Assembly: GCA_004347695.1 (NCBI GenBank)
Contig: SLTK01000007.1
Coordinates: 226,823-290,822 of the forward strand
DNA length: 64,000 nt
Source: Chloroflexota bacterium
Lineage (GTDB): Bacteria; Chloroflexota; Anaerolineae; Anaerolineales; Anaerolineaceae
Reading direction: 5' to 3'
Below the pieces are notes generated by a model, which did not search any database, was not told the origin of the DNA, and was given only the letters and a program-made list of their open reading frames with translations. This document shows positions 7,819-16,273 of the stretch, piece by piece (position 1 is the first letter of the stretch; each line of letters opens with the position of its first letter). The translations under genes were made by a program, and so were the position numbers.

Positions 7819-8874
7819 CTAATTCACCACGACCAGGGAGACCAGACCGACCGGCTGCTCAACCGTCAACCGAATTTTGGCGTTGGCCGCGGTCGCGTTG
7901 GGTGAATAGATCACGTTTCCCTGTTTTTCAAAGCCGGCAGGCACATTGTGTGTGGAGATGGCTGTATCCAGGCGCAATTCGATTAAAGCGCCTTCCGGAA
8001 TGCGGATGGTAAGCCTGCCAACCGGATTCGAAAGCTTGCCCTGCAATTCGTCCTGCGGATCAAGTGTGACATCCAGCGAGCCGACCGCAACCGTTGCGTT
8101 TAGTTCTTCTATATCCAGACCGGTCAGATCCAATGACAGGCTGCCTGCAGCAGTCTCAGCCCGAAGGTCAAGGGGAACATCGTTGGTTAACTCCAACACC
8201 CAGAGCGGCTCACCCAACCCACCCGACCAGGTTGCCCAACCTTCGCCGCTGGTCGAAAGGTTAAGGCTGCCGTGTTTGGCCTGAACATTGTAGTCCTGCG
8301 CCAACTTAACCTTGCCGGGTAACTCCACGGTTCCCTCGACCAGTAAATCGCCGCTGGCGCCGCTGGTCAATTCCATCCGTCCCACCGGGTCAGAGATGCG
8401 CACATTCGCACTGGCCGCCCCTTCCAGGGGCTGTGAAACCGGGGTGGCTCCCAGCTTGCTGGTTGGCGAATTGCCAATGGCGAACCAGGCAACTCCAATC
8501 ATGATGATTACTGCAATCAACACGCCGATGATGGTTGCCGGCGCTGAACGCCCCTCAAAGATCAGGTCGAGCCCAAGCGCCACCAGGATCAACGGCCACA
8601 TGCGCAGCAAGAGGTTCCAGGAGTCCCACGGCAGATAGCCGAAATTCGCCAGCAGGAAAACAGTGCCAAGACCTAAAGAGATGACTGCCCAAACCCAGCC
8701 GCGCCCCTGGACGATATTGTCAAGGCCGCCGGTGATAAATAACACTGGCCATAGTTTGATCAGCAGGTCAATGATATTGCCGGGCAGGATGCCCATCGTG
8801 TTCAGCAGCAGGACTGTCCCCGCCACAATTAAGATGAGCGCCCAAAATATACTGTGTCGATGATTCTTTCCCAT
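7819..8874 (-). CDS. LiaF-like membrane protein with adhesin-like beta domain
   Basis: A 351-aa protein. The first 130 residues hold paired hydrophobic segments of the LiaI/LiaF-type TM domain (FWALILIVAGTVLLLN, LWPVLFITGGLD, LILVALGLDLI), then a single TM (VLIAVIIMIGVAWFAI). The extracellular part, from about residue 160, is a beta-rich toastrack-like repeat domain with strands such as LRAETAAGSLSLDLTGL and ATVAVGSLDVTLDP, as in DUF2154/DUF4097 proteins that sense or respond to envelope stress in LiaFSR-type systems. Last gene of a four-gene minus-strand run starting at 10813; no histidine kinase or response regulator is adjacent. Confidence 0.75.
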   Translation of the reverse strand: MGKNHRHSIFWALILIVAGTVLLLNTMGILPGNIIDLLIKLWPVLFITGGLDNIVQGRGWVWAVISLGLGTVFLLANFGYLPWDSWNLLLRMWPLILVALGLDLIFEGRSAPATIIGVLIAVIIMIGVAWFAIGNSPTSKLGATPVSQPLEGAASANVRISDPVGRMELTSGASGDLLVEGTVELPGKVKLAQDYNVQAKHGSLNLSTSGEGWATWSGGLGEPLWVLELTNDVPLDLRAETAAGSLSLDLTGLDIEELNATVAVGSLDVTLDPQDELQGKLSNPVGRLTIRIPEGALIELRLDTAISTHNVPAGFEKQGNVIYSPNATAANAKIRLTVEQPVGLVSLVVVN

Positions 8875-8892
8875 ATTGAAACCCTTTCTTAT

Positions 8893-9531
8893 TTAAGCGT
8901 GAGTCCGCAACGACCGCAGTACTAAAAACAAGCCAATTCCGATCACGATCACCGGCATGATATAACCCGCCCAATCGCTCGCGCCAATTCCTACGATCAG
9001 CGCCACCAACAGCAGACCGCCAGCAGGGTAAACCGGCCAGATGGACCGTTTGCCGTTGTCGATTGGCAATAGCGCCAGAGCGCCGAAAGTGGCTGCCAGG
9101 CCAAGAAAAAAGATGATGGCCGGCTCTGACAGATACGGGTCCAGCAGGATGAGCGCCACCAGCGAGAACATGACGCCCATGGGGATGATGGCCCACCAGA
9201 AGCTGCGGTTAAGCAAGTAAACCACCAGGAAACTGACGCCGATGCCTGCCAGCACCAACGCTCCGCCGACCTGGTTGGCGGAGCGCGGCGCAATCTGGTC
9301 AAGGCCAATCAAAGCCCCTATTCCAAGCAAGGTAAAGCCCGGAATAGCCGCCCACCAATGATTGCGGTTGCTCGCCATCACGGAGATGAAAGCCAGCCCG
9401 CCCAGCACAAACAATACTGCCCAGACAAAACCGCCCAGATCAATTCCAGTAACGGCATTGATCATTGCAAAAACACCTGCCAGAATGAGCAGTCCTCCAA
9501 CCAAAATTCGCCATCGCATAGGGTTCATCAC
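8893..9531 (-). CDS. polytopic membrane protein, LiaI/LiaF-TM-like
   Basis: A 212-aa protein made almost wholly of membrane helices, about eight, in short hairpin pairs (ILVGGLLILAGVFAMIN, VLFVLGGLAFISVMA, WAAIPGFTLLGIGALIG, and so on) joined by NRNHWW or NRSFWW turns. The repeated pattern suggests internal duplication of a two-helix unit with a WW-aromatic turn. No catalytic motif. It lies between two LiaF-like proteins in the same operon, with 14-18 nt gaps, and is probably part of the same envelope-associated assembly. Function unknown. Confidence 0.65.
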   Translation of the reverse strand: MMNPMRWRILVGGLLILAGVFAMINAVTGIDLGGFVWAVLFVLGGLAFISVMASNRNHWWAAIPGFTLLGIGALIGLDQIAPRSANQVGGALVLAGIGVSFLVVYLLNRSFWWAIIPMGVMFSLVALILLDPYLSEPAIIFFLGLAATFGALALLPIDNGKRSIWPVYPAGGLLLVALIVGIGASDWAGYIMPVIVIGIGLFLVLRSLRTHA

Positions 9532-9545
9532 TTATCCTTTTCTCG

Positions 9546-10349
9546 TTACGCGCTTTTTACTTCAATCGAACCAACGCCGGCTTCGACCCGAATCTCAACC
9601 CGGTTTGCGGCGCTGTCATAACCCGGTGTTTCATAAGTAGTGCCGTTGAACGGAAAGCGACCAATGTCGATGTTGGTCCCAACCAGCCCGCTCTTCATGG
9701 TAATCCGGCCGGCCACACCCTGCGGGACCTGCAGCACTACGGAAGCAGCCCCGGCGTGCACATCGACATTGGTAAAACCGGCTTTGGCCGGCAAGGTGAT
9801 GATAGTCGAACTGGCGCCGGTTTCCAGAGTAAGTTTTTGAACGCGCAGCGTACTCAAATCGATGCGCGCTTCTCCCGCGCCGGTGTGCAGGCGCATGTCT
9901 AATGGGATTGCATCCGTCAGGTGAAAATCCCAACGGAAACCCTCTGCGCCAAAGCCGCCGGGAAAACCCCACACCACATTGCTCGGGGGATTGAGCGTCA
10001 GACTTGCGCCGGCGCCAATTTTCTCCATACGCGAATCGACCCCCCCAGCGAAAACGCCTGCCATCAACTGAGTCGGCCCTGCTCCGCCGCTGATCTTCAG
10101 CGTACCGGCGCCGTGGTTGACGTCGATGACTGCTTCCTGGATCGATTCCAACGGAAAATCCAGATTGACCGTTTCTGCCTTCCCTTTAGTAAGAGCTGGG
10201 CCGAACAGCAGCCACACGCCAGCCATAACCAGGATCACCGGCCAAAAGATCAGCCAAACATTGAAGGTGATGATGCCAAGGCTTTTAAGTAACAGCAGGC
10301 CGCCGAGCACCACCAGGATTACACCCCAAAACAAACGACTTGATTTCAT
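9546..10349 (-). CDS. LiaF-like membrane protein with toastrack domain
   Basis: A 267-aa protein. The longer open frame begins at 10475, but ATG 10349 has GAGGT 5 nt upstream and immediately opens a two-helix TM domain (FWGVILVVLGGLLLL; WLIFWPVILVMAGVWLLFG). The outer part begins with a strand-rich segment (AVIDVNHGAGTLKISGG) and includes the repeated pattern LRLHTGAGEARIDLSTL and VDVHAGAASVVLQVP typical of DUF4097-like beta-solenoid domains; the end (IRVEAGVGSIEVK) is the usual closing strand. Paralogous in design to the protein at 7819-8874, so the operon encodes two related surface sensors or scaffolds. Confidence 0.72.
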   Translation of the reverse strand: MKSSRLFWGVILVVLGGLLLLKSLGIITFNVWLIFWPVILVMAGVWLLFGPALTKGKAETVNLDFPLESIQEAVIDVNHGAGTLKISGGAGPTQLMAGVFAGGVDSRMEKIGAGASLTLNPPSNVVWGFPGGFGAEGFRWDFHLTDAIPLDMRLHTGAGEARIDLSTLRVQKLTLETGASSTIITLPAKAGFTNVDVHAGAASVVLQVPQGVAGRITMKSGLVGTNIDIGRFPFNGTTYETPGYDSAANRVEIRVEAGVGSIEVKSA

Positions 10350-10378
10350 AATTACCTCACTAGAGTCTGATAAATGGG

Positions 10379-10813
10379 TCACAATGTATTTTGCCAGGAT
10401 GAAATGGCCAGCACCAGAGCCGTCGCCATGCCAGTCAGCATCAACCCATAACTTAAACGCCGCGTAAAACGCCAACCCTGCCCGCGGGAAATTTCAATCA
10501 GCATCCCTGCCCCCGCCAGCCCAGGAACCAGGCTCAAACCTGCCAGCCAGAAAAAATGTTCCGGAATAAGGATGCGCAAGGTGAAAGTTACACTCATTCC
10601 GAGCAGCGCCCCCGCCAGAACGAACGGACCTGAAACCGCAGCCTGCCAGCCGTACAAGATTAACCCCGCTCCAGCGGCCGCAGATAAAATTGGCCAAAAC
10701 ACCGGCGCCCACCACCCATTTTGTGCAGCCACTACAGCGGTTATAAAGCGCCAAATGCCAATCATCAGCATGACGATCAACGTTCCAAACCAAACAGACT
10801 GCTGACGGGTCAC
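10379..10813 (-). CDS. small polytopic membrane protein
   Basis: A 144-aa protein with four or five hydrophobic segments (TLIVMLMIGIWRFITAVVAA, FWPILSAAAGAGLILYGW, FVLAGALLGMSVTFTLRI, LSLVPGLAGAGMLI, GLMLTGMATALVLAI). GTG start at 10813 with GGGAG 8 nt upstream. No family motif recognised. It is the first gene of the LiaF-like operon; 29 nt separate it from the next start. Confidence 0.6.
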   Translation of the reverse strand: MTRQQSVWFGTLIVMLMIGIWRFITAVVAAQNGWWAPVFWPILSAAAGAGLILYGWQAAVSGPFVLAGALLGMSVTFTLRILIPEHFFWLAGLSLVPGLAGAGMLIEISRGQGWRFTRRLSYGLMLTGMATALVLAISSWQNTL

Positions 10814-10972
10814 AGTTGTTCTCCCGCCATAGGTGCAATAATGATAGATATGGTGAATGATAGTTTAAAGCGATTATACGGCAAGATGGTTTATACATAA
10901 CGCGGATTGGGGTGCAAAGTTGCAGTACATTTTTTAGAAGCCAAGCGTATCTCTAGACTTGCACAAATCTTG

Positions 10973-10978
10973 TATAAT
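10973..10978 (+). promoter_or_regulatory. candidate -10 box upstream of the beta-helix protein
   Basis: TATAAT with a preceding TTG, about 80 nt before the preferred TTG start. No good -35 hexamer at 16-18 nt, so only the -10 element is supported. Confidence 0.4.
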
Positions 10979-11057
10979 TACCAAAATCGAAGGATTTAAG
11001 TGCAAGAAATATTGAGTGGGGTTTTCTTCGATTGCGGTTAAGGGGATAGGGGGCAAT

Positions 11058-13124
11058 TTGAATATCAAGGTTAGAGGTAAAAACCGTATTTTTAGTACGA
11101 TGCTAACCATACTGGCTGTTACAACCAGTCTGTTGACATTCTCGCGTCCTGCTCGTGCCGGAAATATTCGGGTTCCGGAGGATTATCCCACCATCCAGGC
11201 GGCCATTAATGCAGCCGTCACTGGGGATGTGGTCATTGTCTCCCCGGGAACATACAACGAAAACCTGGTGATTGCAGGAAAAACCATTACTCTGACATCT
11301 CTTTATTACACAACCGGCGACCGGCAGTACATCGACAGCACCATTATCAACGGACGATTGTTAGGCCCTGTTATTCAAGTCAGCAGCTCCGTTGGTCCTG
11401 AAACGACCATTCAGGGATTAACGATTTATAACGGGTTAGACGGAATTAGTGCTTTTACAAAATTAAACATACTCGATAACCGTTTCAACGCGAACGACGA
11501 TGGCATCGACTTCAGCGACAGTGGTGGGTTGGTACGCGGCAATATCTTCGAGAATGGCACCGATGACGGTGTGGATTTTGATATGAAGTCCGAGGCTATC
11601 GTTGAAAACAATATAATGCGGAATAACCATGAGGATGGAATCGAAATCCGTTTCCAGGACTATGTTGGCCCAACCCTCAATATCACTATTCGTAACAATC
11701 AACTTATTGGCAACGGGCAAAATGGTATCCAACTTATTGGGTATCCTGCCACCAGCAATCGGGTCATCAACATCGAACATAACCTGATCAAGGACAATTC
11801 GCGGGTTGGCGTCGGACTGATGGATAATGCCCAGAGCGGTGAAGATTACCGGGCTGCCAGCCTTCTTGAACGAATTAATGTGATCAACAATACTTTTTCC
11901 GGGAATAAATATGCGATAACAGGCGGGGACAACCTGGTAGCGGTGAACAATATTTTTACGGGTTCGACGACCATGGGGATAAAAAACATTGACGGCAATT
12001 CTGTTGTCTCACACAACCTCTTTTGGAACAACGGGACTGATCATTCTGGCAGCAATGTCGATTTATCGTCTTCTTTATTCGCCAACCCTCTGCTGGATCT
12101 GGATTTTGGCTTGCAGTATGGCAGCCCGGCAATCGACGCGGGTACAGCCCAATTCATCTTTCAGGGAAGCACCATATTCGATTATTTACCAAGTACCTAT
12201 TTCGGGACAGCTCCCGATCTGGGATGGCTTGAAAGTAATTTTCTCAACGAGCCAACAGCCATCCACACGCCTACCATCCCGCCAACATCAACCCCCAGGC
12301 CCGGCGATACTTTTACTTTTGCTCCGCTGGACGATGCAACAGTTAACAATTTCTCCCCAGGAACGAATTACGCCTCAGATGCCCTGCTAATTGTTGATAA
12401 TTCTCCGATTGAACATTTCCTGATTAAATTCCAGGTAGATGGACTGAATGGGCTTGAAATTACCCAAGCCACCTTGAATCTGTACGTAAACAACGAATCG
12501 ACCAGGGGAGGTGACTTTTATCTGGTACTGGATAATTTCTGGGCTGAAGAAACAATAAATTGGTATAACGCTCCAATCGCGGACTCAACCCTGGTGGCTT
12601 CGCTCGATACTGTTGCAATTAACAATTGGGTTTCCATTGATTTAACCTCGCTAATCACGGATGACGGACTGTATTCCCTGCGGGTATCTTCTACCACTAC
12701 CGACGCCGCTAAGTACTCTTCAAAGGAAGGAGAGTTTCCACCGTTCCTTGAGATCATTGCGGCCAGTCCGCCAGCCACGACCCCGGATCTACGAACCCCG
12801 ACCGACACAACGACGACCACGCCAACTACTACACAGATAATTCCACCCACCGTCACATTTACAAATACAGTCACGGCGACTCCGACCTTAACCAATACAT
12901 TTACACCAACAGCCACAGTAACAAAAGTGTTTACTCCTACTCCGACCTTCACTGAAACTTTTACTCCCACTCCTACTGAGACTGAAACGATCACACCTGC
13001 ATTAACCGCCTCAAGAACCGTTACATCAACGGCCACGGTTACAAAAACCATTACACTGGCCGTGACATCTACTCCCATCCGAGAAGAGTATTTTTATTTC
13101 CTCCCGTGCATCTTTTCTTATTGA
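11058..13124 (+). CDS. secreted right-handed beta-helix protein with DNRLRE-like domain and Thr/Pro stalk
   Basis: About 688 aa. The frame opens at GTG 11016, but TTG 11058 lies behind AGGGGG (4-nt spacing) and directly gives a basic n-region and signal peptide ending RPARA-G. Next is IRVPEDYPTIQAAINAAVTGDVVIVSPGTYNEN, split over two strands, the standard opening of parallel beta-helix (pectate-lyase/NosD-like) proteins, followed by many NN-rich turns to about residue 400. Residues of about 430-580 (FAPLDDATVNNFSPGTNYASD, FLIKFQVDGL, WYNAPIADSTLVAS) match DNRLRE/CBM96-type carbohydrate-binding domains. The last 110 residues are a Thr/Pro-rich repeat stalk and a hydrophobic FLPCIFSY end, typical of cell-surface proteins of Anaerolineae. 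Likely polysaccharide binding or breakdown; no catalytic residues assigned. Confidence 0.8.
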   Translation: MNIKVRGKNRIFSTMLTILAVTTSLLTFSRPARAGNIRVPEDYPTIQAAINAAVTGDVVIVSPGTYNENLVIAGKTITLTSLYYTTGDRQYIDSTIINGRLLGPVIQVSSSVGPETTIQGLTIYNGLDGISAFTKLNILDNRFNANDDGIDFSDSGGLVRGNIFENGTDDGVDFDMKSEAIVENNIMRNNHEDGIEIRFQDYVGPTLNITIRNNQLIGNGQNGIQLIGYPATSNRVINIEHNLIKDNSRVGVGLMDNAQSGEDYRAASLLERINVINNTFSGNKYAITGGDNLVAVNNIFTGSTTMGIKNIDGNSVVSHNLFWNNGTDHSGSNVDLSSSLFANPLLDLDFGLQYGSPAIDAGTAQFIFQGSTIFDYLPSTYFGTAPDLGWLESNFLNEPTAIHTPTIPPTSTPRPGDTFTFAPLDDATVNNFSPGTNYASDALLIVDNSPIEHFLIKFQVDGLNGLEITQATLNLYVNNESTRGGDFYLVLDNFWAEETINWYNAPIADSTLVASLDTVAINNWVSIDLTSLITDDGLYSLRVSSTTTDAAKYSSKEGEFPPFLEIIAASPPATTPDLRTPTDTTTTTPTTTQIIPPTVTFTNTVTATPTLTNTFTPTATVTKVFTPTPTFTETFTPTPTETETITPALTASRTVTSTATVTKTITLAVTSTPIREEYFYFLPCIFSY

Positions 13125-13203
13125 AGTCGTTCCCGTTAATTTTTCTCCACCTGAAAAATATCGATGCCAGGCAAATGTGCGGGGTCACTTATGCATTAAG
13201 CTC

Positions 13204-13231
13204 TTGACAAACCTTTTATTCAGTCTATAAT
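13204..13231 (+). promoter_or_regulatory. consensus sigma70-type promoter of the cysK-cysE unit
   Basis: TTGACA at 13204-13209, 16-nt spacer, TATAAT at 13226-13231; both hexamers perfect. Predicted start near 13238 gives a leader of about 240 nt before cysK. Confidence 0.85.
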
Positions 13232-13275
13232 CAGGCAATATTATGAGATTTATGATAAATATTGAGGCTTTTGAT

Positions 13276-13326
13276 ATGCAACATTGCATGTGTCTGAGGC
13301 GGGGTTTGCAAGCACCGCTGCCTTAG
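13276..13326 (+). CDS. putative cysteine-rich leader peptide of cysK
   Basis: A 16-codon frame, MQHCMCLRRGLQAPLP, starts at ATG 13276 with GAGG at 13264-13267 (8-nt spacing). Codons 4-6 are Cys-Met-Cys (TGC ATG TGT), the sulfur amino acids made by the pathway encoded downstream. The frame is open further up to ATG 13243, but that lies within a few nt of the predicted transcription start without a ribosome site. The stop TAG at 13324-13326 sits inside the second arm of the hairpin 13292-13328. This arrangement matches leader peptides of amino-acid attenuators; the role is inferred. Confidence 0.6.
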   Translation: MQHCMCLRRGLQAPLP

Positions 13327-13423
13327 ACTGAACCGATAAATTTATCGTCAGCCAGCAGACTCAGGCAGTGGACTGCAGCCCCGCAGGAATTTTGGTTTTG
13401 CGCGGCAGCCGTCCGCTGTTTTT
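13292..13423 (+). promoter_or_regulatory. candidate transcription attenuator of cysK-cysE
   Basis: Four segments can pair in competing ways. Segment 1 (13292-13300) pairs with segment 2 (13320-13328), 9 pairs with one G-U. Segment 2 (13318-13330) pairs with segment 3 (13356-13368), 11 of 13 pairs. Segment 3 end (13366-13373, CAGTGGAC) pairs with segment 4 (13411-13418, GTCCGCTG), 8 pairs with one G-U, followed by five T (13419-13423), i.e. a terminator. Segment 1 begins at the Cys codons of the leader peptide. Energies were not computed. Confidence 0.55.
13334..13347. repeat. 14-bp perfect palindrome in the cysK leader
   Basis: CGATAAATTTATCG reads identically on both strands. It lies in the loop between attenuator segments 2 and 3; it could be a protein-binding site or simply fold as a local stem. 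Confidence 0.4.
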
Positions 13424-13475
13424 AATTCTGCTGGCTATTGTTTTAATCACACTTTTTACTTTTGAGGAGTCATGA

Positions 13476-14408
13476 ATGAAAATCGCCAATAACGTCACCG
13501 ATCTGATCGGCAATACCCCGCTCGTCCGCCTTAACCGTATCACGGACGGGGCCGTAGCCCAGGTTGTCGCCAAACTGGAATTCTATAACCCGGCCCACTC
13601 GGTCAAAGACCGCATTGGCGCTGCCATGCTGGATGCAGCCGAGCGCGAAGGCAGGATCAACAAAGACACGATCATCCTGGAACCGACAAGCGGCAATACC
13701 GGCATTGCCCTGGCATTCGTGGCGGCTGCCCGCGGTTATAAAGCCACCATGGTCATGCCTGAATCGGCCAGTAAAGAACGGCGCATCCTCATGCGCGCCT
13801 ACGGCGCCGACTTGATTTTGACGCCAGCCAGCGAGGGAATGGCCGGAGCCATCCGTAAAACAGAAGAATTGGCTGCCAGCGACTCGCGCTACTTCATTCC
13901 GCAGCAGTTCCAAAACCCCGCCAACCCTGAAATCCACCGGCGCACAACTGCCGAGGAAATTTGGAACGACACGGACGGAAAAGTGGATATTTTGGTGGCC
14001 GGCGTTGGTACGGGTGGTACGATCACCGGGGTTGGCGAGGCAATCAAAGCCCGCAAGCCGTCCTTCCGCGTGGTGGCCGTCGAACCGGATGCATCCGCAG
14101 TGCTTTCGGGTGAACCGAAGGCCTCGCACCCGATTCAAGGTATTGGCGCGGGTTTCATCCCCGATGTGTTGAATACCAAAATTTACGATGAAATCGTCCG
14201 GGTCAAAAACGAAGACGCCTTCCGCACCGCCCGCGATTCAGCGGCTCGTGAAGGTTTGCTGGTCGGCATTTCTTCAGGCGCAGCCATCTGGGCGGCAATT
14301 CAGGTCGCCAAACGCCCGGAAAACGCGGGCAAGTTGATTGTAGTCATCATCCCATCCTTCGGCGAACGCTACTTGAGCACCGCCTTATACGCCGATCTGG
14401 TTGACTGA
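13476..14408 (+). CDS. cysK: O-acetylserine sulfhydrylase (cysteine synthase A)
   Basis: PLP enzyme that makes cysteine from O-acetylserine and sulfide. The PLP lysine is Lys44 in the [11 protein letters not shown] block; [15 protein letters not shown] binds the substrate carboxylate; [13 protein letters not shown] is the phosphate-binding loop; SSGAA sits near the end. At 310 aa it has CysK length and the motif set of the O-acetylserine-specific enzymes. Start ATG 13476 has GAGGAG with 6-nt spacing. It is followed after 54 nt by cysE, which supplies its substrate and normally forms the cysteine synthase complex with it. The 240-nt leader carries a candidate cysteine attenuator. Confidence 0.96.
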   Translation: MKIANNVTDLIGNTPLVRLNRITDGAVAQVVAKLEFYNPAHSVKDRIGAAMLDAAEREGRINKDTIILEPTSGNTGIALAFVAAARGYKATMVMPESASKERRILMRAYGADLILTPASEGMAGAIRKTEELAASDSRYFIPQQFQNPANPEIHRRTTAEEIWNDTDGKVDILVAGVGTGGTITGVGEAIKARKPSFRVVAVEPDASAVLSGEPKASHPIQGIGAGFIPDVLNTKIYDEIVRVKNEDAFRTARDSAAREGLLVGISSGAAIWAAIQVAKRPENAGKLIVVIIPSFGERYLSTALYADLVD

Positions 14409-14462
14409 TCCTCTCTCGCAACCGCTCCCCCTCCGGGGAGAAAACGAGAAGGAAGGTGAAGT

Positions 14463-15227
14463 ATGGTACGTTTATTTCAAAAAGCCAAATCCGATATTCA
14501 ATCCGCTTTTGAGCGCGATCCGGCCGCTCGCCGGCCGTTGGAAGTCCTGCTGACCTACCCCGGTGTGCATGCCATCTGGGGGTACCGGCTGGCACACTGG
14601 CTGTGGCTCCATCGCATCAAGCTGATTGCGCGCTGGTTGGCGCATATCAATCGCTTCCTGACCGGAATCGAGATTCACCCCGGCGCCGCGATCGGTGAAA
14701 AGTTGTTCATCGATCACGGCATGGGCGTGGTCATTGGTGAGACCGCGATTATCGGCAATAACGTGACCCTGTACCACGGCGTCACCCTCGGCGGCGTCAG
14801 CCTGGATAAGGGCAAGCGCCATCCGACCATCGAAGATGACGTGGTGATCGGCGCCGGCGGCAAAGTGCTCGGTAACATCACCATTGGCCGCGGCAGCCGG
14901 GTGGGCGCGAATGCGGTTGTGGTGCATTCTGTTCCGCCGAACTCGGTGGTCGTGGGAGTTCCCGGTCAGGTGATGGTGCGCTCCAAACCTCAGCACCAAC
15001 CCGACCTGGATCACGACAAAATGCCGGACGCTATCGGTGAAACCCTGGCATCCGTGATGGCGCGGCTTGAGGCCCTGGAGACGGAGATGCACACACATCA
15101 ATTGGAGCGCAATGGCGGCAACGGGCACGCCGTCTCGGGATCACGCGAATCGCAAATCCTGGAGCACCCGATATTGATCCATGCGCCTGAACACGGTGTT
15201 TGGCGCGGAGACGATTTTTCGATCTAA
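14463..15227 (+). CDS. cysE: serine O-acetyltransferase
   Basis: Acetylates serine with acetyl-CoA, the first step of cysteine synthesis. N-terminal helices ([23 protein letters not shown]) precede the left-handed beta-helix of hexapeptide repeats, with [16 protein letters not shown] carrying the catalytic Asp-His pair and [20 protein letters not shown] the second His and substrate loop. The C-terminus is about 60 residues longer than short CysE forms and ends EDDFSI-like (GDDFSI), an Ile-terminated tail of the sort that inserts into the CysK active site. Second gene of the cys operon. Confidence 0.95.
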   Translation: MVRLFQKAKSDIQSAFERDPAARRPLEVLLTYPGVHAIWGYRLAHWLWLHRIKLIARWLAHINRFLTGIEIHPGAAIGEKLFIDHGMGVVIGETAIIGNNVTLYHGVTLGGVSLDKGKRHPTIEDDVVIGAGGKVLGNITIGRGSRVGANAVVVHSVPPNSVVVGVPGQVMVRSKPQHQPDLDHDKMPDAIGETLASVMARLEALETEMHTHQLERNGGNGHAVSGSRESQILEHPILIHAPEHGVWRGDDFSI

Positions 15228-15234
15228 AACTGCG

Positions 15235-16224
15235 CTAGGATTTTTTCCGCAGCGAAGACAGCACCACCATTAACAGGCCGATGCCGCTGATGGCGATAAT
15301 GCCTACTCCCAGCGTATTCCGCCCGGCCCAATCTGGCGGAGTCCAGTTGAATAGCGGGCGCGGCGTTGCGGTGGGTGTGAGCGTGACGGTCGGTGTAACG
15401 GTCGAGGTGCGCGGCGTGGGTGTCGGTGTTGGCGTGCGGGTCGGCGGGCGAGGCGTCAGGGTGACTGTCGGTGAGACCGTTGGTGTAAATGCCTGGCGCA
15501 CGATGAGTTTCTGGCCGATTGACAGCACCGGATTTGCAGGAAGTTGATTCAAAGAGATCAAATCGACGATTTTAACGCCGTAAGCAATGGCGATGCTCCA
15601 CAACGCCTGTCCGGGCTGCACCTCGTGCACGATCGACCCGTCATCTCCCGGCGTGGCCGTGATGACCGGTTTCACAACGCCGCTGGTGGCTATAGGCTGG
15701 CTCGACCCTGAAGTTGTAGGAGCAACCGGCGCAGAGCTATACGAGCCGCCTGAAACATAAGCAGCATGAATAACATAAAAGACCCGCCCATCGACCACGG
15801 TCACTCCGCCGCCAATATGGGTGTATTTCGGGTCGGTCATGGGCATCATGTGGGTGGCATCCGCCCAATACTGATAGACGACGTCCTCGACCGTCATGGT
15901 GATGCCGCAGGCAATATTTTCAGTGGCAAAGACCGTCGCTCCGCCGCCGTACCCGGCTGCGGCGATGCGTCCACTCGCATTGCCAATGTGGGAACAACTG
16001 CCGTTGGCAGCCATCACATCCGAGGATGCCTGGGCAGTTCCCATCAAAATGCCGTCGATTTCGAGAGCCGGAAGCCCGTTGGATGTGCGCACGGCATTCA
16101 CGGCTGCCACCAGGTCATAGGCAGTACCGCCCTGTGCCCGCACGGCTGGGGGCGCCGGAAGAACAGCCAGACCAATAATCACCATTGTCAAGATCAAGCG
16201 GGAAATTAATAATAAAAGGCGCAT
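15235..16224 (-). CDS. secreted CAP/SCP-domain protein with LysM and Thr/Pro stalk
   Basis: About 329 aa. ATG 16224 opens directly into a signal peptide ending VRAQ. Residues of about 35-160 are a CAP (SCP/PR-1, YkwD-like) domain: LVAAVNAVRTSNGLPAL, a CSHIG element, and YWADATHMMPMTDPKYTHIGGG. A LysM domain (VQPGQALWSIAIAYGV ... LISLNQLPANPVLSIGQKLIV) suggests peptidoglycan or glycan binding. A Thr/Pro repeat follows, then a C-terminal TM helix with basic KK end, so the protein is membrane-anchored outside the cell. The -10 TATAAT ends only 7 nt before the ATG, implying a leaderless transcript. Confidence 0.85.
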   Translation of the reverse strand: MRLLLLISRLILTMVIIGLAVLPAPPAVRAQGGTAYDLVAAVNAVRTSNGLPALEIDGILMGTAQASSDVMAANGSCSHIGNASGRIAAAGYGGGATVFATENIACGITMTVEDVVYQYWADATHMMPMTDPKYTHIGGGVTVVDGRVFYVIHAAYVSGGSYSSAPVAPTTSGSSQPIATSGVVKPVITATPGDDGSIVHEVQPGQALWSIAIAYGVKIVDLISLNQLPANPVLSIGQKLIVRQAFTPTVSPTVTLTPRPPTRTPTPTPTPRTSTVTPTVTLTPTATPRPLFNWTPPDWAGRNTLGVGIIAISGIGLLMVVLSSLRKKS

Positions 16225-16231
16225 CGTGTTG

Positions 16232-16237
16232 ATTATA
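16232..16237 (-). promoter_or_regulatory. -10 box placing +1 at the CAP-LysM start codon
   Basis: On the minus strand TATAAT occupies 16237-16232, leaving 7 nt to the A of ATG at 16224. No ribosome site lies between. No clear -35 at the normal distance. Confidence 0.4.
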
Positions 16238-16273
16238 ATCGATGCGCCCTGGGTCATTTTGGTCAATGAATTG

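Noticed and set aside
12518-13078. 186-codon open frame on the minus strand, rich in Val and Gly
   Set aside because: It is the complement of the Thr/Pro-rich stalk of the beta-helix protein; the low-complexity repeat leaves antisense frames open. No ribosome site or family match.
13238-13475. T-box or SAM riboswitch before cysK
   Set aside because: No AGGGUGGNACCGCG-type T-box bulge and no SAM-I core could be found; the leader-peptide attenuator explains the elements better.
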